Shown here piece by piece: positions 1-5,197 of a DNA stretch of 5,197 bases. Under the pieces are notes generated by a model, which made no database searches, was not told the DNA's origin, and saw nothing but the letters and a program-made list of their open reading frames with translations. The DNA lies in contig CAJKAR010000094.1 in the NCBI GenBank assembly GCA_905197955.1, positions 1 through 5,197 of the forward strand. Reading direction: 5' to 3'. The position numbers were made by a program, and so were the translations under genes. This DNA comes from an uncultured Lentisphaeria bacterium (GTDB lineage Bacteria > Verrucomicrobiota > Lentisphaeria > Victivallales > UBA1829). Numbering within the stretch: position 1 is the stretch's first letter; every line of letters starts with the position of its first letter.

Positions 1-54
1 CGGATGACGCTGCATCCTGTTTCGGTCCGTCAGCCTTCGGGCAAAAAATCAACC

Positions 55-61
55 GAAAGGA
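55..61 (+). promoter_or_regulatory. Shine-Dalgarno deciding the start of the methylase-helicase
   Basis: GAAAGGA contains AAGGA, five bases of the canonical anti-SD complement. It leaves 5 bases before ATG 67 and 8 before ATG 70, so it supports a start at the tandem ATGATG rather than at ATG 4. The spacing slightly favours ATG 70, but the two starts differ by only one methionine. No convincing promoter is visible in bases 1-54, so the gene may be transcribed from upstream as part of an operon. Confidence 0.55.
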
Positions 62-66
62 TAGGG

Positions 67-3000
67 ATGATGGAAGCAATACAGTTGGATTTGTTCGATT
101 TTGCCGCGATGCAGGCGGCGGTTCAATCGAAGGTGCAGGAGGTTCCGGAAACGGTCGTTCCGCGGAACTTTCAGAATGACGGCAGGCATGGGATGCCGAC
201 AACTCCGGCGACGAGGATTGAGGCGAATCTCAAGGCGATCCGTCTGCTGAAGGAACTCAAAGCCGAAAAACGGGTTCCTTCTCATGAGGAGAAGGTCACG
301 CTTTCGCAGTTCAGCGGATGGGGCGGGCTGACCGAAGTTTTCATGGAAGGCAATCGCCATTATCAGACGCTCAAGGAACTGCTTTCCGACGAAGAATATC
401 AGACGGCGCAGAACTCCATTCTCGACAGCTATTACACGCCCGAATATATCATTGATTTCATGTGGGACATCGTCCGGCAGGAGTTGGAGATCAAATCCGG
501 CAAAGTTGCGGAACTCGGCGCCGGAACCGGAAATTTCATCGGGTTTGCACCGTTTCAGAATGCTTATGAGTTTACAGCCGTCGAGATTGATAAAATTTCG
601 GGAAACATCGCGAAGACGCTTTATCCGGAGTCAGACATCCGGATTGCATCGCTGGAGACGGTCAAACTGCCGGAACAGTATGACCTCGTGATCGGCAATG
701 TTCCGTTCGGCAGATTTGCCCCGTATGACCGGAATTACCGTTCTTACAATGCCTGGAATCTGCATAATTATTTCATCGCCCGTGCTCTGGATTGTCTGAA
801 GGGAAATGGCCATGCCGTCCTTCTGTCCTCCAGTTCCACGATGGACAAACCCGGTTCCATGCCGCTAGTTACGAACGGGCGTGCGGGACTTGTGAAGGCT
901 TACCGTCTGCCGAACAATACTTTCGCCGGAACAGAGATCGTCGCCGATATTCTCATCCTGAAGAAAAATTATCGGGAGAATCTTTCCGGGAATCTGCAAT
1001 GGGTTGACACCGCCGATAAGACGGGCAGAGTTGAGGTCAATTGTTACTTCGCGCAGCATCCGGAACATGTGTTCGGAAGACTCTCGAACACCGGCAAAAT
1101 GTATGGAAAGCTGAATACACCGACCGTTCTGCCGAATGATAAAAGTCTGAAAGAATATTTCGATATCGCGCGTAAAGAGTTCATGCCCGCTTTGCCGGAA
1201 GGTCCCGAAAATACCGATCTGTTCGGCAATGCTCTTCCGGAAGCAACTGCGCCCAAAGTTGAGGTTGTTTCCTATGCGAACCGGACGGATATTCCGGAGG
1301 AGAAGGGACCGCCGGAAAACTGCCGGGAATACAGCATCTTTTCCACCCTCGACACCGTTTATCAGGTCATTGACGGCATGGGACGCCGCATGAAGGACCG
1401 CAAAGGGGAAAATCTCACGCTCAAGGAGACGCAGAAAGTCCATTCCTTCGTCAAGATCAAAAATGCTTTGAACGAACTCATTGGGGCACAATTGGATTTC
1501 AATGCCCCGGATGAAGAGATTGAGGATTTACGCATCCGGCTTCGCTGTCTTTACAATGATCATGTCGCAAAATACGGCGTGCTTTCCAATAAGACCGTTC
1601 ATAAATATTGTGTGGAAGATCCCGAATACCTCAAAGTTGCGGCGATTGAAAACTGCCGCAAAGCGACCGAAACCAACAAAGCCGGGATCAAGACGACGAA
1701 AAAAGTCTATGAACCGGGCGACATCCTTTTCAAGCGGACGCAATGGCCGTGGCGGGAACCGGATCATGCGGAAAACGTCGTCGAAGCCGGATTGATCTCC
1801 CATGCTTATCGTAACTGCATCGACCTTGAATACATCGCCCGGATCACCGGCAAGGACTATGAATCAGTGAAAACGGAACTGCTATCAAGCGGCGAGTATT
1901 TCTACAACCCGGCCGCACAGAGAATTGAACTCAAAAGCCGCTATCTTTCAGGGCACATCAAAATGAAAATCGAGGAAGCGCAGGCGCATGGTCTGACAGC
2001 CAATGTGGAGGCGTTGAAAACGGTTTTGCCGAAACCTTTGACCATTGAAGATATCGACTTTGCGCTCGGTTCGTTCTGGCTGCCTGCGGAACTCGTTCAG
2101 AAATGGGTCGCCAAAGACTTGAACGGCAAAGTTGAGATTCATTATGACGAAGATTCCGACAGCTGGAAGGTCGATGCCGATTACCGGAGCCGCCAGCTCC
2201 TGAATCAGTACAATCTCGACACCCTCGACACGGTGGAGCTGATTGAGCTCATCCTGAATCTGAAAGATCCGGTCATCCAGAAATCGGTCTGGAATGCGGA
2301 TCGCAAAGCGTATGTCGAGGTCATAGATAAAGAAGCGACTCTGATGGCGCGTCAGTATAAGAATGAAATCCAGAACCGTTTCCACGACTTCGTGATGGAT
2401 GACCGTGAGCTTGCGCTGGAGGTGGAACAGGTCTATAACGAATGCTTCAACAACTACGTGTTGCAGCAATACGACCTGCCGACGTTCGACGTTTATCCGG
2501 GCGCAAGTTCGGTAATCGACGGCAAGCCGTTCATTCTGCGCGAACATCAGAAGCGGGCGGTCACGCGGTGCATTCAGGGAAACAGCTTGCTGGCGCACGC
2601 GGTCGGAGCCGGCAAAACAGCCGTGATGATTACCGCCGCGATGGAACTGATCCGCCTCAAACTTGCGACGAAGACGATGATTGTCGTACAAAATGCCACG
2701 CTTCAGCAGTTTGCGGAATTCGCCCCGAAACTCTATCCGACCGCCAACATCCTGGTCGCGACGAAAAATGATCTGGTCAAGGAGAAGCGCAAACGGTTTC
2801 TCGGGCGTGTTGCCACGGGCAAATGGGATATCGTCATCATCGCTCAAAGTTCGTTCAATATGATTGAGGACAATCCCGACCTGGTCCGGGCGAAATATCA
2901 GTCGGAGTTGGACGAGCTGGAGCGAATTCAGGGTGCGCGCGGCATCGCCATGCAGCCCAACCGCCGTCAGAAAAAAGCGGAGGAACAGCGCAAACGCAGC

Positions 3001-5163
3001 CTCAAAAAACGTCTGGACAAACTGGAGGACCGCCATGCCTCCGAGGATATCGTCTACTTCGATCAACTGGGCGTGGACTGCATCTTCGTGGACGAGGTTC
3101 ACAGTTACAAACGGAACTTCTTCGTCACGAAAATGACGCGGGTAAAGGGACTGGACAACGCCGCTTCGCAAAAGGCGTTCAGCCTCACATTGAAGCTGAA
3201 TCAGATCCGCGAAAAAACGGACGGCAGGAATATCTACACGGCAACTGGAACGCCTGTCACGAACCAGCTTCCGGAGCTGTTCAACATGGTTCGCTATGTA
3301 TCGCCGGAGAGTTTGTCGGCGTTTCATGTGGACACCTTTGACCGTTTCGCTTCGACTTTTACCCAGAGCGAAACGGCGATGGAATTGAATGCCGCCGGAC
3401 GCCTCAAAATGGTTTCGCGGTTCTGCAAATTCACGAACATCGTGGAGCTCTCCAAGATGTTCCGGAGTTGTGCGGATGTGATTCTGCCGGAGGATCTGAC
3501 CGGCATTCCGAAACCGCCGATCAAAGGCGGGCATCCGGAGCAGATCAGTCTGCCGCGAACCGAACAGGTCTCCCGCTTCATGGATTATCTGAGCGATGTC
3601 TACACCTGGTTCGAGCAGCTCGACAACTCGAAAAAGCGGGAATTTACGCACATTCCGCTGCTTATCTACGGACTCTCACGCAAGGCGACCATCGACCTGC
3701 GCCTGATTGCCGCCGATGCGAAGGACGATCCCGGCTCCAAGCTCAATGTCTGCGTCAATAAGATTCTGGAAAAATATCGTGAATACGATTCCATCAAAGC
3801 CGCGCAGGTCGTGTTCAGCGACCTTTTCCAGCTCAAAAATGGCAAAACTGTCTATTTCGACGTATTCCGTGAGATCAAGCGGAAACTGGTTGCAGGCGGC
3901 ATTCCCGCCGATGAAATCGCGATCATCAATGACTATAAGACCGACAAGCAGCGGCAGGAGGTGTTCGATATGGTGAACAGCGGCGATGTCCGCATCATCA
4001 TGGGATCAACTCAGAAGCTCGGAACCGGCGTCAATATGCAGGAACGTCTTGCGGTGGAACATGATCTGGATGCCCCGTTCCGTCCGGCTGACGCCGAGCA
4101 AAGGACCGGACGTCTGGTCCGTCAGGGTAATATTCTGCCGGAGGTCGAAGTAATCCGCTACGGCATGGCGGAAACGCTTGACGCGGGGATGTATCAGATT
4201 CTGACCCGAAAGCAGAAGTTCATCAACGACGCCTTGAAAGGCAAACGCCGCAGCATGGATGAGATCAATGACACTTCGATTGATTTCGCCTCGTTTTCGG
4301 CACAGATTTCCGGCAATCCCAAGCTGATTCGCAAGGTCGAAGTGGAGACCCGGCTGCGGGAACTGCAGTCGCTGGAATATCAGTTCCGCCGTTCGGTTCG
4401 CCGTGATGAAGATTTGAAATCCGAGCTTGAACGGGCGATTCCGCGCATTGAAAAGGACATTGAGCGCATGAAGGAACTTGCGGCATATCCGTTCCCGACC
4501 GACTTCCCGCAAATCGAAATCAATGGCATTGCCCTGGAAGGCACGCCCGAATACCGGGTCAAACAGCTGGCGAATCACCTGACCAGCAAAGGAATTTATC
4601 AGGCGATTCTGCACGCCAGGCGGGAACGGGAAGACGCTTCAATCGACCTCGGTTATGCGAAGATCAACGGCATCGAAGTCGAACTCAAAGCGGTCTGTCC
4701 GTTCGAGATCTACCGTGCCCGTGAGGATCTGTCGGTGATTCGTTACCGCCTTGCCGGAGAATCGTTCTACAACGGAAAAATCCGTGTCGGAAGCGATGTC
4801 ACGACCGGAAGCGGGCTCATCACCAGCCTGAAATCCGTGCTGGACGCCAAAGCAAAAGAAGCCGTCGGCGAAGCGGAATCGCTGGAACTGAACCGTCAGC
4901 GTCTGAAACAGCTTGCCGAAACCGAAGGCAAGCGTGTATTCAAATACGCCGACGAGCGAATCGAACTTCAGAAGGAACTCGACAAGCTCCTTTTCGAGCT
5001 GAACGAGCTGGACCTGCTCCATGAAGACCGCCGTATCGAAGTCATGCCGCGCCTCTCGGATTATCTCGACCTCGGAGTCGAAGTGATTGCCGAAAAGATC
5101 GAAATCACCGATGAGTCCGATGAAGAAGATGCCGAGGAGGAAGCTCTTGAGAAGAGCGCCTGA
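67..5163 (+). CDS. Fused N6-adenine-type DNA methyltransferase / SNF2-like SF2 helicase, mobile-element polyvalent protein
   Basis: The protein has 1,698 residues from ATG 67. A methyltransferase fold comes first (SAM motif AELGAGTGNF 148-157, catalytic-type NVPFG 211-215). A SNF2-like ATPase follows (Walker A GAGKT 847-851, DEVH 1009-1012, TATGTP 1058-1063, QRTGRLVRQGN 1345-1355). Family knowledge places such fusions on conjugative elements, plasmids and large phages. The likely role, by inference, is ATP-driven translocation on DNA coupled to adenine methylation or protein remodelling, in the cytoplasm. ATG 67 was chosen because AAGGA at 57-61 lies just upstream and QLDLF then falls near the N-terminus; ATG 70 is equally possible. 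The frame is open to the window's left edge, and ATG 4 would add 21 residues. No signal peptide, membrane segment or nuclease motif was seen. The reading frame looks intact. Confidence is high for architecture, moderate for start, and low for biological role. Confidence 0.93.
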   Translation: MMEAIQLDLFDFAAMQAAVQSKVQEVPETVVPRNFQNDGRHGMPTTPATRIEANLKAIRLLKELKAEKRVPSHEEKVTLSQFSGWGGLTEVFMEGNRHYQTLKELLSDEEYQTAQNSILDSYYTPEYIIDFMWDIVRQELEIKSGKVAELGAGTGNFIGFAPFQNAYEFTAVEIDKISGNIAKTLYPESDIRIASLETVKLPEQYDLVIGNVPFGRFAPYDRNYRSYNAWNLHNYFIARALDCLKGNGHAVLLSSSSTMDKPGSMPLVTNGRAGLVKAYRLPNNTFAGTEIVADILILKKNYRENLSGNLQWVDTADKTGRVEVNCYFAQHPEHVFGRLSNTGKMYGKLNTPTVLPNDKSLKEYFDIARKEFMPALPEGPENTDLFGNALPEATAPKVEVVSYANRTDIPEEKGPPENCREYSIFSTLDTVYQVIDGMGRRMKDRKGENLTLKETQKVHSFVKIKNALNELIGAQLDFNAPDEEIEDLRIRLRCLYNDHVAKYGVLSNKTVHKYCVEDPEYLKVAAIENCRKATETNKAGIKTTKKVYEPGDILFKRTQWPWREPDHAENVVEAGLISHAYRNCIDLEYIARITGKDYESVKTELLSSGEYFYNPAAQRIELKSRYLSGHIKMKIEEAQAHGLTANVEALKTVLPKPLTIEDIDFALGSFWLPAELVQKWVAKDLNGKVEIHYDEDSDSWKVDADYRSRQLLNQYNLDTLDTVELIELILNLKDPVIQKSVWNADRKAYVEVIDKEATLMARQYKNEIQNRFHDFVMDDRELALEVEQVYNECFNNYVLQQYDLPTFDVYPGASSVIDGKPFILREHQKRAVTRCIQGNSLLAHAVGAGKTAVMITAAMELIRLKLATKTMIVVQNATLQQFAEFAPKLYPTANILVATKNDLVKEKRKRFLGRVATGKWDIVIIAQSSFNMIEDNPDLVRAKYQSELDELERIQGARGIAMQPNRRQKKAEEQRKRSLKKRLDKLEDRHASEDIVYFDQLGVDCIFVDEVHSYKRNFFVTKMTRVKGLDNAASQKAFSLTLKLNQIREKTDGRNIYTATGTPVTNQLPELFNMVRYVSPESLSAFHVDTFDRFASTFTQSETAMELNAAGRLKMVSRFCKFTNIVELSKMFRSCADVILPEDLTGIPKPPIKGGHPEQISLPRTEQVSRFMDYLSDVYTWFEQLDNSKKREFTHIPLLIYGLSRKATIDLRLIAADAKDDPGSKLNVCVNKILEKYREYDSIKAAQVVFSDLFQLKNGKTVYFDVFREIKRKLVAGGIPADEIAIINDYKTDKQRQEVFDMVNSGDVRIIMGSTQKLGTGVNMQERLAVEHDLDAPFRPADAEQRTGRLVRQGNILPEVEVIRYGMAETLDAGMYQILTRKQKFINDALKGKRRSMDEINDTSIDFASFSAQISGNPKLIRKVEVETRLRELQSLEYQFRRSVRRDEDLKSELERAIPRIEKDIERMKELAAYPFPTDFPQIEINGIALEGTPEYRVKQLANHLTSKGIYQAILHARREREDASIDLGYAKINGIEVELKAVCPFEIYRAREDLSVIRYRLAGESFYNGKIRVGSDVTTGSGLITSLKSVLDAKAKEAVGEAESLELNRQRLKQLAETEGKRVFKYADERIELQKELDKLLFELNELDLLHEDRRIEVMPRLSDYLDLGVEVIAEKIEITDESDEEDAEEEALEKSA
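82..96 (+). other. Putative sliding-clamp (DnaN) binding motif QLDLF
   Basis: Residues 6-10 read QLDLF, an exact match to the bacterial beta-clamp-binding pentapeptide consensus QL[S/D]LF. It sits in the short leader before the methyltransferase fold begins. Accessible termini are typical sites for clamp motifs in clamp partners. Binding is inferred from the match and has not been shown. If real, it would bring the enzyme to replication forks or freshly synthesised element DNA. Confidence 0.45.
289..981 (+). other. Adenine-type DNA methyltransferase domain (residues ~75-305)
   Basis: The domain opens with GWGGL (84-88), a hallmark seen in methylase-helicase fusions of mobile elements. The Rossmann-fold motifs then follow in gamma-class order: motif X YYTPEYII (122-129), motif I AELGAGTGNF (148-157) for S-adenosylmethionine, acidic motif II AVEID (171-175) and motif IV NVPFG (211-215). 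SSSSTMDK (254-261) and RLPNNTFAGTEIVADIL (280-296) resemble the later motifs of this family. Motif IV departs from the textbook NPPY at its second position but keeps the Asn, Pro and aromatic residue. The order and motif type point to N6-adenine methylation by family analogy. The target sequence cannot be read from the protein. Confidence 0.85.
982..2508 (+). other. Middle region of unknown fold between methylase and helicase (residues ~306-814)
   Basis: About 500 residues link the two enzymatic halves. The first part, about 375-420, is rich in Pro and Glu and looks like a flexible linker. Beyond it are segments I recognise as recurring in methylase-helicase fusions of mobile elements: DILFKRTQWP (552-561), IDLEYIARITGKD (585-597), RYLSGHIKMKI (625-635) and IDFALGSFWLPAELVQ (663-678). 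I cannot name a domain for them. The region could carry target recognition for the methylase, contacts between the two motors, or DNA binding. No zinc-binding cysteine cluster or nuclease signature is visible. Confidence 0.6.
2509..4266 (+). other. SNF2-like SF2 helicase/translocase domain (residues ~815-1400)
   Basis: The motifs run in the expected order. FILREHQKRAV (822-832) supplies the Q-like element, and LAHAVGAGKT (842-851) is Walker A. IVVQNATLQQF (872-882) is motif Ia, DEVH (1009-1012) is Walker B, and TATGTPVTN (1058-1066) is motif III. ELFNMVRYVSPESL (1070-1083) is typical of SNF2-like ATPases after motif III. The second lobe has QVVFSDL (1247-1253), GSTQKLGTGVNMQERL (1313-1328) as motif V, and EQRTGRLVRQGN (1344-1355) as motif VI with its arginine fingers. 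All catalytic residues I can check are present, so an active ATPase is expected. SNF2-type enzymes usually translocate along duplex DNA rather than unwind it. Confidence 0.92.
2866..3048 (+). other. Charged coiled-coil-like insert in helicase lobe 1 (residues ~934-994)
   Basis: Between IIAQSSF (924-930) and the DEVH box lies a stretch of about 60 residues. It is dominated by Lys, Arg, Glu, Gln and Leu, with heptad-like leucines in SELDELERI and in the run ending KKRLDKLEDR. It looks like a helical hairpin protruding from the first RecA-like lobe. I infer a role in DNA or partner contact. Confidence 0.5.
4267..5160 (+). other. C-terminal coiled-coil region with acidic tail (residues ~1401-1698)
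   Basis: After the helicase core comes a highly charged helical stretch (about 1424-1474). Next is a shorter, probably beta-rich segment (about 1547-1592) containing RYRLAGESFYNG and IRVGSDVTTGSG. A second charged helix follows (about 1593-1653). The final residues, from about 1680, are strongly acidic (DESDEEDAEEE). A similar layout follows the helicase in related mobile-element methylase-helicases. I know of no enzymatic activity for it; oligomerisation or partner binding are guesses. Confidence 0.5.
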
Positions 5164-5183
5164 CCAGTCCCTCTGTTCTTTGC

Positions 5184-5197
5184 GCCGCTTTTCCGGC
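5184..5197 (+). terminator. Possible terminator hairpin cut by the window edge
   Basis: Twenty bases after the stop codon, GCCG (5184-5187) and CGGC (5194-5197) can pair around the six-base loop CTTTTC. The window ends exactly at the stem's right arm, so neither stem extension (preceding bases GC at 5182-5183 would need GC next) nor a following T-run can be seen. A four-base stem alone is weak evidence. Confidence 0.2.

Noticed and set aside
33..48. GCC-TTCG-GGC hairpin followed by six A residues upstream of the start.
   Set aside because: It has a UUCG-type loop but only three stem pairs. The homopolymer is A rather than T on the plus strand, and on the minus strand the T-run would precede the hairpin, so it is not an intrinsic terminator in either direction.
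3..179. Open frame entering from the left edge in frame 3, which could be the tail of an upstream gene.
   Set aside because: Beyond base 70 it is a low-complexity Gly/Ser/Arg shadow of the methylase gene, and the visible part has no family signature; a 110-base overlap would be unusual.
865..1491. A 208-codon open frame on the minus strand over the methyltransferase region.
   Set aside because: It lies opposite conserved methyltransferase motifs, its protein has no family features, and it is explained by codon bias of the sense gene.
1948..3651. A 567-codon open frame on the minus strand inside the helicase gene.
   Set aside because: It is exactly codon-aligned with the sense gene, so its stops would need sense TTA, CTA or TCA codons, which this gene rarely uses. 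The deduced protein has no recognisable motif, while the sense frame here encodes Walker A, DEVH and motif III.
67..5163. Type ISP or type I/III restriction-modification enzyme, BREX PglX or DISARM methylase/helicase.
   Set aside because: Type ISP enzymes run nuclease, helicase, methylase, target recognition, whereas here the methylase precedes the helicase and no nuclease motif is seen. PglX and the DISARM proteins carry methylase and helicase activities on separate polypeptides, and no partner genes are visible.
1..5197. Frequent CCGGAA/GCCGGA words across the window that look like a dispersed repeat.
   Set aside because: They sit in frame as Pro-Glu, Ala-Gly or similar codons and reflect codon preference; spacing is irregular and flanks are unrelated. 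No CRISPR, tRNA, rRNA, insertion sequence or att-like direct repeat was seen.

Overview
The window is filled almost entirely by one very large plus-strand gene, ending at a TGA at 5161-5163. It encodes a single protein of about 1,700 residues that fuses an N-terminal adenine-type DNA methyltransferase fold to a C-terminal SNF2-like superfamily 2 helicase/translocase. Both halves carry nearly complete motif sets, with no internal stop or visible frameshift. Only about 66 bases lie upstream and 34 downstream, so the neighbouring genes cannot be seen.

The order along the protein, counted from the ATG at 67, is: a short N-terminal leader with QLDLF at residues 6-10, a perfect match to the bacterial sliding-clamp-binding consensus; a GWGGL motif and the methyltransferase fold (about 75-305); a long middle region with no domain I can name (about 306-814); the two RecA-like helicase lobes with a charged, probably coiled-coil insert (about 815-1400); and a C-terminal region of two predicted coiled-coil stretches around a small beta-rich segment, ending in an acidic tail (about 1401-1698).

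Proteins with this architecture are known from family knowledge to be typical of integrative conjugative elements, conjugative plasmids and large phages, where they are annotated as N-6 DNA methylase/helicase or SNF2 methylase-helicase 'polyvalent' proteins. The window is therefore most likely part of a mobile element in a bacterium, although no integrase, relaxase or att site is present here to prove it. The gene is moderately GC-rich, with many CCG, CGG and GAA codons and few TTA, CTA or TCA codons, and has a plausible Shine-Dalgarno. This fits a bacterial host but does not identify one; a Victivallis/Lentisphaerota-like gut bacterium is only a weak guess from codon flavour.

The working model is inference: the protein is recruited to replicating or newly entered element DNA, perhaps through the sliding clamp, translocates along it using ATP, and methylates it or remodels bound proteins. 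This could protect the element from host restriction.
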